Part shown: positions 8,560-16,520 of the stretch, in pieces
Position numbering within the stretch: the first letter of the stretch is position 1
Layout: each line of letters opens with the position of its first letter
NCBI RefSeq assembly: GCF_006346335.1
Contig: NZ_VDMC01000017.1
Coordinates: 1-45,896 of the forward strand
DNA length: 45,896 bases
Source: Aequorivita sinensis
Lineage (GTDB): Bacteria > Bacteroidota > Bacteroidia > Flavobacteriales > Flavobacteriaceae
Direction of reading: 5' to 3'
Translations under genes and position numbers: made by a program
Notes under the pieces: model-generated
Told to the model about the DNA's origin: nothing
Database searches by the model: none
The model's input: only the letters and a program-made list of their open reading frames with translations

Positions 8560-9206
8560 TGTGTACAATAACTAAGCATTCGTGTGGTCGGTACGACCCA
8601 ACATGAATGCAGTGTTGACTGAACCGGTGTATGTCGGTTTGCCCTTATGGGGATTGGTCTAGTTTGGGATGGGTTTTCAGGAGTCGGTTTTCCCTGATTT
8701 GGGATCGTTGACTGCAATTTTTGATGTGGCCGGTTACCTTTCTATATTAAATTGAGTTACCGAAAATACTATGTTATTTCCTGCAGTGCGCGCAAAGGCA
8801 AAAAGCATTGGCAATAATTTGATGTTGCTTTAATGGAAAGAGTTTCTGTTTATTAAATTATTGCTTATGCTGCGCCTTTCGACTGCGCTCAAGATAAACT
8901 ACACCGAAGGCTCTTACGGTTGAAGGAGTGTAGCTTGCGGAACGAGAGAATGAGTAAGTGCAGGAGGTGGTGCGTTTGATTATTTGTTAAATTGCTTTAC
9001 TACTTCGGTATGTTTATATTTTTTGAGTGGAATTGGTATTAAATGTTACTTGATTGCGGAATCCCGTAATAAAATAAGATTTATTTGTGCTAAGTTTGAG
9101 GGTGATACCGTAGTATTACGGTATTGTTCTTAAATAGATATTTTAGAGTTTAAGTTTAATTAGAATTGAACGCGAGAGTCCCGAAGCTTCGGGAGCACAC
9201 TAGCGG
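8560..9206 (+). repeat. Long non-coding repeat, copy A
   Basis: This begins at the right boundary box of the cassette (TGTGTACAAT then AACTAAGC) and continues into a strong hairpin at 8576-8610 (arms GCATTCGTGT / ACATGAATGC around GGTCGGTACGACC). It then runs through a conserved non-coding body (CAGTGCGCGCAAAG, ATTAAATTATTGCTTATG, TTTCGACTGCGCTCAAG) to a palindromic unit at 9169-9206 ending CACTAGCGG. Copies B (16521-17012) and C (24132-24560) are close relatives. This copy carries an extra stretch of about 180 bp in its 3' half. No convincing reading frame. It fills the gap 8556-9263. Confidence 0.88.
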
Positions 9207-9263
9207 AGTTTTGTACTGAATTTTGGGATAGCACATATAGAAAAAGGTTTGTTAATTAATAAA

Positions 9264-9983
9264 ATGCAAAATATGATAATTTCAGGAGAAATAAAAAACA
9301 TTGATGAATGGTATATTAAAGCAGGTCCGAAAAATAGAAAAACTCAATGGGCCGTAAATCATAGTGCATTAGAATTTGCAAAACTTGTTTTAGATATTTC
9401 TTTCGAAAATGATATTAAACAAAACATTCTTGATAAAATTAGTGCTAATCAAAAGATTATTCTTGCAATTCCAGAACAAATTTCAAAATTAGACGATTAC
9501 ATTGGTGGACAAAGAAATCACGATTTAGCCTTGTTTACAAGAAATGAATCAGAAAAAATAGCTGTTTGTTTTGAGGCAAAAGTAAATGAAGATTTAGGTG
9601 TAAAATTATCAAGACAATGGGAAGAAGGATATAAGAAAAATTCTAATATTCATAATCGAATAAAAACCATTATTGATTGTCTCTGGCAAAATTCTCGAAT
9701 TGAAAATTATAACGAATTAAAATATCAATTATTAACAGGATTATTTGGAACAATAAAATTTGCAGAAAAACTAGAAATTAAAAAATGTGTTTTTTGTATT
9801 TATCAAATTCAAATAGATGAAAAAACAAAAGTTACTAAAACTGAGAAAGAGATACAAAAACTAGTAGATTGTTTTAACGTTAATGATAAAGTTGAGAACA
9901 ATAAATTATTTGGTCCATTTAAGACAATATCGAATATTGAATTTTATATTTCTTATTTGAAAAGAGAAAAAATTGAAGATTAA
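9264..9983 (+). CDS. Putative PD-(D/E)XK nuclease-like protein
   Basis: A 239-residue protein; I start it at ATG 9264 rather than the in-frame TTG 15 bp upstream. Residues about 80-115 read GGQRNHDLALFTRN then IAVCFEAKVNED, which fits the D-X(n)-(D/E)XK nuclease signature (D in NHDLAL, E-A-K). The C-terminal half is helical. Proteins of this type are common in phage-defence neighbourhoods and as uncharacterised nuclease-fold proteins. It follows long repeat copy A and precedes a WYL regulator by 158 bp on the same strand, so it may belong to the same locus. Exact family and activity unknown. Confidence 0.6.
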   Translation: MQNMIISGEIKNIDEWYIKAGPKNRKTQWAVNHSALEFAKLVLDISFENDIKQNILDKISANQKIILAIPEQISKLDDYIGGQRNHDLALFTRNESEKIAVCFEAKVNEDLGVKLSRQWEEGYKKNSNIHNRIKTIIDCLWQNSRIENYNELKYQLLTGLFGTIKFAEKLEIKKCVFCIYQIQIDEKTKVTKTEKEIQKLVDCFNVNDKVENNKLFGPFKTISNIEFYISYLKREKIED

Positions 9984-10141
9984 ACATCTACTTACATCAT
10001 CATTTAAAAATCATTTCAGTTTAGCACTAAAACAAAGGTAGTTGCGTATTTGATGTATCTGATTTTCATGTGGGAAATTCTCGAATTCAGTTTCCTGAAG
10101 TTTGTCTGCCAAGCAATTTGCCCAAAATAATTCACTTTAAA

Positions 10142-11053
10142 ATGTCCCTAAGTAAAATCATAATTCGTCACAATGCTATTATCAACAAGTTAAGACGACA
10201 AAAACAAGCAACATTTGCTGAGATTTGTGATTACCTTAAACGTGAGTCCGATATTCGAGGGGAGGATTTATGCATTTCAAAACGGACATTTATTCGGGAT
10301 ATTGACCAGATAGGTGAAGTTTATGGCATTTACATAAAATACGATTTTTCGTTATGTGCATATAGGATTGAAGAGGATCTTTCAGATGATTTACAAAAGC
10401 GAAGACTTGAAGCTTTTGATATATTCAATGCCCTAAAAATCAAAGAGCGGCAGGAAAAGCATATTTTATTAGACACGCGTCAAAGTACAGGAACAGCGCA
10501 GCTATACGACTTGCTGCACGCAATTAACAAACACCTGCAGGTTTCGTTCAGCTATCAGACTTTTTATCATGAAAACGCCATAGAACGTACAGTAAAACCT
10601 TTGGCAATCAAAGAATTCAAATATCGTTGGTATCTGTTTGCACAAAGTACTACAGATGAAAAAGTGAAATGCTACGGCCTTGACCGAATGAGTAATTTAC
10701 AGATTTCTAATACTAATTTTGTTCCGTTAACAAACTACAATTTGTCTGAGGAACTAAAATACTGTTTCGGTATTGTGAGCCCGAATGCAGAAAAACCAAG
10801 CGATATAGTTTTATCTTTTAATCCGTTTAATGGTCTGTATATCAAAACATTGCCTTTACATCATACTCAGCAGATTTTACTTGATACTGCAGATGAATTG
10901 CGCATTTCACTAAAACTTTACCTTACTGACGACTTCATTATGGAGCTTCTATCCTATGGAGATAAGGTAAAAGTTCTCCAACCCGAAGAACTTGCCAACA
11001 AGTTGAGAACGACTTATGAGAATGCTTTATGTTCGTTAAGGAAATTAAAATAG
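10142..11053 (+). CDS. WYL-domain transcriptional regulator
   Basis: A 303-residue regulator from ATG 10142; a longer frame from 10070 adds 24 residues without character. The N-terminal 70 residues form a winged-helix DNA-binding domain (FAEICDYLKRESD, then ISKRTFIRDIDQIGEVYG). The WYL domain follows at about 115-230, with KEFKYRWYLFAQ as the signature and GLDRMSNLQIS after it. The C-terminal extension resembles the WCX region (ISLKLYLTDDFIMELLSYGDKVKVL). WYL regulators such as BrxR and CapW control defence operons and respond to nucleic-acid ligands. It lies 235 bp upstream of the DnaE-like gene, so control of that operon is a reasonable inference. Confidence 0.87.
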   Translation: MSLSKIIIRHNAIINKLRRQKQATFAEICDYLKRESDIRGEDLCISKRTFIRDIDQIGEVYGIYIKYDFSLCAYRIEEDLSDDLQKRRLEAFDIFNALKIKERQEKHILLDTRQSTGTAQLYDLLHAINKHLQVSFSYQTFYHENAIERTVKPLAIKEFKYRWYLFAQSTTDEKVKCYGLDRMSNLQISNTNFVPLTNYNLSEELKYCFGIVSPNAEKPSDIVLSFNPFNGLYIKTLPLHHTQQILLDTADELRISLKLYLTDDFIMELLSYGDKVKVLQPEELANKLRTTYENALCSLRKLK

Positions 11054-11074
11054 ACTTAGGACGGTAAGACTTAA

Positions 11075-11144
11075 GACATAAGACAAAAAAGCATCGAAGA
11101 GCCTATTTTTTTGTAAAACCAGAAACAGTCATACGTCTTATGTC
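11075..11144 (+). repeat. Dispersed inverted repeat downstream of the WYL gene
   Basis: GACATAAGAC (11075-11084) and its exact inverse GTCTTATGTC (11135-11144) stand 50 bp apart, in a stretch of related GACTTA/GACATA words. Similar words recur as a tandem array at 40990-41049, so this is a dispersed genomic repeat. It could also form a long-range hairpin between the WYL gene and the DnaE-like gene. Confidence 0.5.
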
Positions 11145-11288
11145 CTTTCTTCCTATGTCAAATTAGAACGTTAGGTTGTTTTACGGACAATCATTAAATT
11201 CTCTAAAAAATATTAGAAATCTTTCCCGACTGCGCCATTTTTTGACACGGTGACTTCGGAGTTTTGCTCAAAATAAATTTAAAATATT

Positions 11289-12602
11289 ATGAGTGAAATG
11301 AACACACCAATCGATTTAGGATCGTGGGAAGAGTATCAGGAAAACTACCCAAAAAGTAAGCTGCACCGACTTCCCGATTTTCCAGTTCCTTCCCGTTACG
11401 AAAATGATTACAATGGTTATTTAAAGGTTCTGGCTTTCGAGGGCGCAGTAAAACGCTATGGAGTACCATTACCCAGAAAAGTAACAGAACGATTGGAATC
11501 GGAACTTTTGGAGATTCGTTCAGAAGACAATGAACGCTTCTTTTTAATTATCTCCGATATGATACAAGAGGTAAAAAGGATGGGGTTTTTTGTTGAATAT
11601 GACGGAAGTTTTAAAGATTTTTTGTTGTGTTATGTCTTAAATATGAATGATATAGATCCTTTGAAGTACGGGTTGTCAAACATATTAGGTTCACCTATTA
11701 ATACCATTTTTTTTAGTGTAGGAGGGAAGGCTAAAGTGATGGAATACCTTATCAAAAAATATGGAACAGAATCTATCTGGCATACTGCAGCTCATTCGGA
11801 CAACAGGACAACTTCCATAGATCCATCATCTATTGCTATTGTTTCAAAAACATTAAAATCGTTCTTTCCTGTACTTTTCTCCAAAAAGGAAGAAAGAGAG
11901 GTTTGTTTGATTCAACGTAATACGCTTGAAAGACTGGGACTTCCTATGTTTAGATTATTTGATCTTAACAAAAATACATTTCTCTCTAGTCAAATTATAA
12001 AAAATCGCAGCATTAAACTTGACTTGACTAGCATTCCTCTAAATGATTCCAGATTCCTTGAAGATGTTGTTAGTGAAAAAGCTACTGATTTTGATCCCTT
12101 AGTACAGAAGTTAGTTATACAACTTCAACCAACTACTATTGAACATTTAGCCGTGTTGTTTTCGATGCCTTCTCATAAGATGCAAGTCAAGTTACTCAAG
12201 TATATAGCTTTAAAAAACGGAACAAAGCCTGTAAAATATCTCTTGCCTGAAATGGAAAGCATACTCGGCGAAACCTATGGGCTGATTATTTATAGAGAAC
12301 AACTAATGTTATTGGCACAGAAATTAGCGAATTTCTCTAAAAATGATTCAGGAGAATTTTATAAAAACATTCGCTTTAAACCTATACAAAACCAATTTAT
12401 TGAAGGTTGTGTTGCCAACGGTTATTCATTAAAGGTCTGTGAAAAAATTATAAAGAAGATTGGAAAAGAAGGATATCCTGTTTGGAGTAAATATAGAGCA
12501 GTCTTACAGGCTGCAACCGCCTATCAAATGATGTGGTTAAAAGCTCATTATCCTGAAGAATTTAATAACGAAATCAATAAGCAAAACAAAGAGGAAATAT
12601 AA
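11289..12602 (+). CDS. DnaE-like protein lacking catalytic aspartates (pseudo-polymerase)
   Basis: A 437-residue protein with recognisable similarity to the palm and fingers of bacterial DNA polymerase III alpha (C family). Matching segments: YLKVLAFEGAVKRYG; FFLIISDMIQEVKRMG; VLNMNDIDPLKYGL; VMEYLIKKYG; LDLTSIPLNDSRFLED; TYGLIIYREQLMLLAQKLA; FIEGCVANGYS; and YQMMWLKAHYPEEF. DnaE has a glycine-rich GPGRGSAAGS loop; here there is EYDGSFKDFL. Where DnaE has the catalytic PDxDxDF motif there is NTIFFSVGG, and the third acidic position (KFDFLGL) reads MFRLFDL. There is no PHP domain and no beta-binding, OB or tau-binding region. It is therefore probably inactive as a polymerase and may bind DNA or a replisome partner. 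It is followed after 5 bp by a PD-(D/E)XK-like gene, indicating an operon. Confidence 0.75.
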   Translation: MSEMNTPIDLGSWEEYQENYPKSKLHRLPDFPVPSRYENDYNGYLKVLAFEGAVKRYGVPLPRKVTERLESELLEIRSEDNERFFLIISDMIQEVKRMGFFVEYDGSFKDFLLCYVLNMNDIDPLKYGLSNILGSPINTIFFSVGGKAKVMEYLIKKYGTESIWHTAAHSDNRTTSIDPSSIAIVSKTLKSFFPVLFSKKEEREVCLIQRNTLERLGLPMFRLFDLNKNTFLSSQIIKNRSIKLDLTSIPLNDSRFLEDVVSEKATDFDPLVQKLVIQLQPTTIEHLAVLFSMPSHKMQVKLLKYIALKNGTKPVKYLLPEMESILGETYGLIIYREQLMLLAQKLANFSKNDSGEFYKNIRFKPIQNQFIEGCVANGYSLKVCEKIIKKIGKEGYPVWSKYRAVLQAATAYQMMWLKAHYPEEFNNEINKQNKEEI

Positions 12603-12607
12603 TTCTT

Positions 12608-13378
12608 ATGAAATACAAAAATTACCAACGGAATCACGTCATCGTAAAAGGGCAGGAAAAAGCCTTGGAAGAATTTTTAAATTCGACAACCCTCATCAAC
12701 GGGAAACAACAAAAGCACAAACTGCGACATTACTGTTCTTCAAACAGTGAAGATGCCTTGACTTGGTCGTGCTTTGACACATTACGCAATTACAAACCCG
12801 AAAATTTAAGAGATGCCCTAAATGAAATTATGGAAGACTCTTTTGAAGGAAACAGTCCTTTCGATTTTAATAAGGAAAAAAACATAAAAGTTGAAATCGG
12901 TAAGGAATACACTGCACCTAGTTTTCTAAATAAGAAAGAAAAAACGGAAGTTGATACAAGCATAGAAACAGATGACAAGCTGATTTTTATAGAAGCAAAA
13001 TTGTATTCGTTGATTAGTCTTCCAACAGCTATTCAGCCCTACAATCAAATTGCTAGAAAAATCCGGGTTGGATTAGATTATGCCTTAAGCAATAACAAAC
13101 AGTTTTATTTTATATTTCTTGATATTGCTCCATTAGAAAAATCGTCATTACGTAAATCCAAAGCTGAAGCAGAAGCAGCTACTTATACTTTTGCAGACAA
13201 ATGGAAAAGTGCTTGGTGGTTTAATTATTACAGAAATAAAAGAAGTTTGAAACCCTTAAAAGATATTTTGGCAGACCTTACAACTAATGAAGAAGAACTA
13301 AAACAAGTACAGCAAAATATGGGGTGGCTTACTTGGGCAAGTTTATTTAAAACAGTATTGCGAGCAACGATAAAATAA
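12608..13378 (+). CDS. Putative PD-(D/E)XK nuclease in the DnaE-like operon
   Basis: A 256-residue protein. It has SEDALTWSCFDTLRN at about 47-61, a motif common in certain restriction-endonuclease-like families, then EVDTSIETDDKLIFIEAKLYS at about 116-136, where D..(I/V)EAK fits the PD-(D/E)XK catalytic core. A tryptophan-rich C-terminal part (KWKSAWWFNYYRN, MGWLTWASLF) follows. It starts 5 bp after the DnaE-like gene, so the two are almost certainly co-expressed. Likely an effector nuclease; specificity and metal use cannot be seen. Confidence is good for the fold, modest for activity. Confidence 0.7.
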   Translation: MKYKNYQRNHVIVKGQEKALEEFLNSTTLINGKQQKHKLRHYCSSNSEDALTWSCFDTLRNYKPENLRDALNEIMEDSFEGNSPFDFNKEKNIKVEIGKEYTAPSFLNKKEKTEVDTSIETDDKLIFIEAKLYSLISLPTAIQPYNQIARKIRVGLDYALSNNKQFYFIFLDIAPLEKSSLRKSKAEAEAATYTFADKWKSAWWFNYYRNKRSLKPLKDILADLTTNEEELKQVQQNMGWLTWASLFKTVLRATIK

Positions 13379-13434
13379 AGAGCTGGTTTGTAAAAGAGTC
13401 GACTAAAGGAAGAAAACCTTTTAGAATTATATTT

Positions 13435-13442
13435 TATATTTG
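13435..13442 (+). promoter_or_regulatory. Possible Bacteroidota -7 box before the EEP gene
   Basis: TATATTTG matches the TAnnTTTG -7 consensus and lies 48 bp before the ATG of the EEP-family gene, in a 111-bp spacer. No clear -33 TTTG is seen, so this is weak support for a separate promoter. Confidence 0.3.
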
Positions 13443-13489
13443 ATCCACTTGGATAAGAGGATAAGCACAAGCAAATACCCGACATCAAA

Positions 13490-14158
13490 ATGAAAATTGC
13501 AACTTGGAATATTGACCGGCTCAAAACGAAAAAAAACATCCCGGTTATTACGGAGATTATTAAGGAAATAAACGCTGATATTTTGATTCTCACAGAATTT
13601 AACAATCTTTTGGAATTGCCTTTTTACAAACATAAAACTGAAACTTTACCGCTTCCAAGACAACCATACAACTACGCAGAAACTGAAAGAAGAGTTGCTA
13701 TATTTTCACACTTTCCTATTAATAAAACCTACAAAACTTATGACGCCGAAACTTCCTGCTGTGCTGATATTGAAACAGTTTTTGGTGAGCTAATAGTTTA
13801 TGGAACAATTGTCGGAATTACCGGTTATGCGGATGCTAATTTTAAGTCTGATTTCAAAAGCCAAATTGAAGATATAAAATCGCTCTCCCAACTTGGAAAT
13901 CTCTGCTACACCGGGGATTTAAATACTTCTTTTTGTGATAATTTCTATTTCACTCACTTCGGTCGAGATAATTTTAACAACTGTTTTAAACAAAATAATC
14001 TTAAAAATATTACCAAAAACATACCTAATACCATTGATCATATTGTTGTTAATAAAGCTTTTATGACAAATTTAGATATTGAAATTACGGAATGGAATGT
14101 TGATTTAAAACTTTCTGATCATAAGGGGATTTGTGTAAACTTTAAAATAGGCAATTAA
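13490..14158 (+). CDS. Endonuclease/exonuclease/phosphatase (EEP) family protein
   Basis: A 222-residue metal-dependent EEP-fold enzyme. The motifs appear in order: MKIATWNID (Asn of the metal site), LILTEFNN (Glu), YGTIVGITGY, YTGDLNTSF (Asp/Asn pair), TIDHIVVN, and C-terminal LSDHKGICV (Asp-His). It is short and has no signal peptide, so it should act in the cytoplasm as a nuclease or phosphodiesterase. It lies 111 bp after the PD-(D/E)XK-like gene on the same strand and is the last gene of the putative defence locus. Membership in that system is inferred from position. Confidence 0.88.
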   Translation: MKIATWNIDRLKTKKNIPVITEIIKEINADILILTEFNNLLELPFYKHKTETLPLPRQPYNYAETERRVAIFSHFPINKTYKTYDAETSCCADIETVFGELIVYGTIVGITGYADANFKSDFKSQIEDIKSLSQLGNLCYTGDLNTSFCDNFYFTHFGRDNFNNCFKQNNLKNITKNIPNTIDHIVVNKAFMTNLDIEITEWNVDLKLSDHKGICVNFKIGN

Positions 14159-14336
14159 AGAAATGGAGTTCGTATCTGTTTTGTTAGGGAGTGGAGGAGC
14201 TTTCTGTTTACCCGTCATCGACACACTCTATTTATACTTTAATGTCTTTCTCTTATTGTGAAGCCACTAGAAAAGTGGAAGTAGGTTTGAAAAAATGATT
14301 TTGAGTTTTTCATTTACAGTATTTCTTCTATTACGC

Positions 14337-14588
14337 CTATGAATTGGATTGCCTCATCATTTCTTCTAAGAGGTTTTCTAGGGTTTGTTCTTTTGTTAGA
14401 TGCGTTAGTGAGTATTTTGAGTTTTCCGTCATTTTATATGCTGTGCTTCCCATTATGCGTAAGTCTTCAATGTTTTTGATTGTGGTTTCTAAAGCCACAA
14501 TATTTAATAATCTTCTCATTTGATCGGAATTTAAATGAGGAGTTCCTTTTGCCTTTAGGAAGGTGCTAAAATATTTAATGTATTTCAT
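14337..14588 (-). CDS. Small hypothetical protein
   Basis: An 83-residue helical, charged protein (MKYIKYFSTFLKAKGTPHL at the start, LENLLEEMMRQSNS at the end) with no recognised domain. The minus-strand start lies just beside a perfect inverted repeat (14595-14622) that could be its operator, which slightly raises the likelihood that it is real. The 178 bp between it and the EEP gene hold nothing I can support. Confidence 0.4.
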   Translation of the reverse strand: MKYIKYFSTFLKAKGTPHLNSDQMRRLLNIVALETTIKNIEDLRIMGSTAYKMTENSKYSLTHLTKEQTLENLLEEMMRQSNS

Positions 14589-14594
14589 CGCTTG

Positions 14595-14622
14595 GAATTA
14601 TTCCACAATAGTGGAATAATTC
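14595..14622. repeat. Perfect 12-bp inverted repeat (possible operator or hairpin)
   Basis: GAATTATTCCAC and GTGGAATAATTC flank the 4-base loop AATA, directly upstream of the minus-strand small gene. A related arm (GGAATAATTC/GAATTATTCC) occurs at 22564-22590 inside an attC-like block, so it may instead be a dispersed palindrome. The stretch 14623-15075 between this and the disrupted gene at 15076 contains no gene I can support; a GC-rich scrap at 14806-14828 (CTCCCGAAG..TTGGGAG) resembles the REP-like palindromes. Confidence 0.5.
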
Positions 14623-15075
14623 AAAATCAGAGTGTTTTAAGGACGATAAATTATCGAAGTTTTTTAGGATTATTTTGACAAATGTGTCCTTGTTACGGTT
14701 TCCCGTAATGAAGTGGTGTAGCATTGCTTTATGTTTGTGGGATGGTTGACCATTCTTTTGGAACGATATTTCTTAGGGATGAGAGAAATTATGGTTGTCA
14801 CACTATGCTCCCGAAGTTTTGGGAGCGGGGGAGAAGCCAACGTTTTAATGTAGAATTATAATTGTTACCTATTTCCTTAGGACCTTAAGTTTATAAACTA
14901 TTCAATTTACTGATTATCTTAACCAGAATATTGCCACTTCGGGAGCGTTCATTTTATTTGAGTGTTCATTGTCACTGAACAGTGTAAAATTATGAACATT
15001 TTTTTGGCGCTATAAAAGGAACCCTACCTACGTTGTTCTTTCAAAGTTACAACAACATAATATCCAAAATATATA

Positions 15076-15143
15076 ATGTGTAGCTTTTTACTTAACAACG
15101 AAAATTGTTGTTGCAGCTTTCAGTTACATCTATACTTTTTATA
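15076..15143 (+). pseudogene. Possible 5' part of the gene interrupted by IS982
   Basis: An ATG at 15076 opens 22 codons (MCSFLLNNENCCC...) that run without a stop up to the IS boundary. If the IS and one copy of a TA duplication are removed, this frame continues in phase into the long frame at 16124-16511, giving an ORF of about 150 residues. The peptide itself is cysteine-rich and not very convincing, so the frame match may be chance. Confidence 0.25.
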
Positions 15144-16123
15144 ACCCGTTGTGCATTATGATTTAAAAGAAAAAAGTTGTCCATATTACTGATAATCAGT
15201 ATCTTGTTTTAGCTATAAAACATTATATATGAACAACTTAAGTGCAAATTACGAAAGAATATTGGAAGTTTTAAGAAAAATATCAAAAGATCAACTTTTA
15301 CCCTATCAAAGGCGTGAACCAAAGCTCTGTGACTTGGAACTGATAAGTTTGAGTTTAACGGCTGAGTTTATGGGCATAGATAGTGAAAACGATCTTTTCA
15401 GAAAACTTCCCGAAATGATATATACAAAAATTGAGCGAAGTGTATACAACAGGCGAAGGCGAAGGCTCGCCAATGAGCTTGATAAAATTCGCTTAAAACT
15501 GGCATCGCATTTCAATGAATTTGAAGATTATTTTGTCGTTGACAGTATGCCTTTAGAGGTTTGTAAGTTGTCCCGCAGTTCACGTTCTAAAATATGCAAA
15601 GAAGACGATTTTGCTTTTCCTGACAAGGGGTACTGTGCCGCACAGAGTGCTAATTATTATGGATACAAACTGCACGCGGTTTGCTCTGTAAACGGTGTTT
15701 TTCAGAGTATTGACCTAAGCCCTGCTTCCGTGCACGACATCAATTACCTAAAAGATATCCAGATGCAGATGGGCGACTGTACGTTAATTGGCGATAGAGG
15801 TTATTTGTCTGCAAAAATACAGCTCAACCTTTTTGAAACCTGTAACATAACGCTCAACACACCAATGAGAAGGAACCAAAAAGAATATAAGAGGCAACCC
15901 TATATATTTAGAAAAAAGAGAAAAAGAATAGAAACGCTGTTTTCACAATTATGTGACCAGTTTATGATAAGACGCAATTATGCAAAGTCCTTTAAGGGAT
16001 TCAAAACAAGGATAATCTCAAAGATAACGGCACTTACAACTATTCATTATATCAACAAGTTTATCTTTGGCAGAAACATCAACAATATTAAAATCAGCAT
16101 TATTTAAAATGCACAACGGGTTA
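15142..16123 (+). mobile_element. IS982-family insertion sequence
   Basis: Perfect 16-bp terminal inverted repeats, TAACCCGTTGTGCATT at 15142-15157 and AATGCACAACGGGTTA at 16108-16123, enclose a single transposase gene. Total length is 982 bp including the outer TA pairs, which may be a 2-bp target duplication rather than IS sequence. The copy looks intact. It sits inside the remains of a gene. Confidence 0.9.
15229..16107 (+). CDS. IS982-family DDE transposase
   Basis: A 292-residue transposase. The N-terminal part is helical with ERSVYNRRRRRLANELD. The catalytic core has VVDSMPLEVCKLSRSSRSK (first Asp), SVHDINYL and LIGDRGYLSA (second Asp) and ETLFSQLCDQF (Glu), as in the IS982 family. Its length is normal for the family. 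The stop at 16105-16107 directly abuts the right inverted repeat. It should be functional; no frameshift seen. Confidence 0.95.
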   Translation: MNNLSANYERILEVLRKISKDQLLPYQRREPKLCDLELISLSLTAEFMGIDSENDLFRKLPEMIYTKIERSVYNRRRRRLANELDKIRLKLASHFNEFEDYFVVDSMPLEVCKLSRSSRSKICKEDDFAFPDKGYCAAQSANYYGYKLHAVCSVNGVFQSIDLSPASVHDINYLKDIQMQMGDCTLIGDRGYLSAKIQLNLFETCNITLNTPMRRNQKEYKRQPYIFRKKRKRIETLFSQLCDQFMIRRNYAKSFKGFKTRIISKITALTTIHYINKFIFGRNINNIKISII

Positions 16124-16511
16124 CATAAATAATTATTTACCAGAAAAGAAAAATTCTAAAACTATAAAGAAAGTTATACATAATAACATTATAAACATCA
16201 TAACATACAGAAAGATTCTGCTTAATATAAAAAATACTGATTTCGATGAAAACCCTGAAATAGTAATAAATAGTAAAAAAGTTCATATTGAGGAGTATTT
16301 ACAGAAATTTCAAAAAAAATTACATAAAAATTTGGACTCAATTCTTACGATTAAAGAAAGACTTCCTACCGAACTTTTGAACTATTCTTTACTTCTAAAA
16401 CGACATCCATATTTCATTACTGATTTAAAGGATTTGAAGAACTTCAATAAATATGTTGATTCTTATGACTTACTTTCGAACAAACTTTATTTAGAATATA
16501 AAAAACTATAA
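16124..16511 (+). pseudogene. 3' part of a gene disrupted by IS982
   Basis: An open frame of about 128 codons (YINNYLPEKKNSKT... to LYLEYKKL, stop 16509-16511) has normal coding composition but no start; the IS982 right end lies at its 5' edge. The protein is lysine/isoleucine/leucine-rich and helical (IEEYLQKFQKKLHKNLDSI), with RHPYFITDLKDLKNFNKY near the end. I do not recognise the family. Long repeat copy B begins directly after it, so this was probably the cargo of another cassette. Confidence 0.65.
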
Positions 16512-16520
16512 AAAAACAGT

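Noticed and set aside
8532-8717. Minus-strand frame also present at 16444-16686, seemingly a conserved peptide
   Set aside because: The similarity follows from the non-coding repeat itself; the start regions differ and overlap real genes on the other strand.
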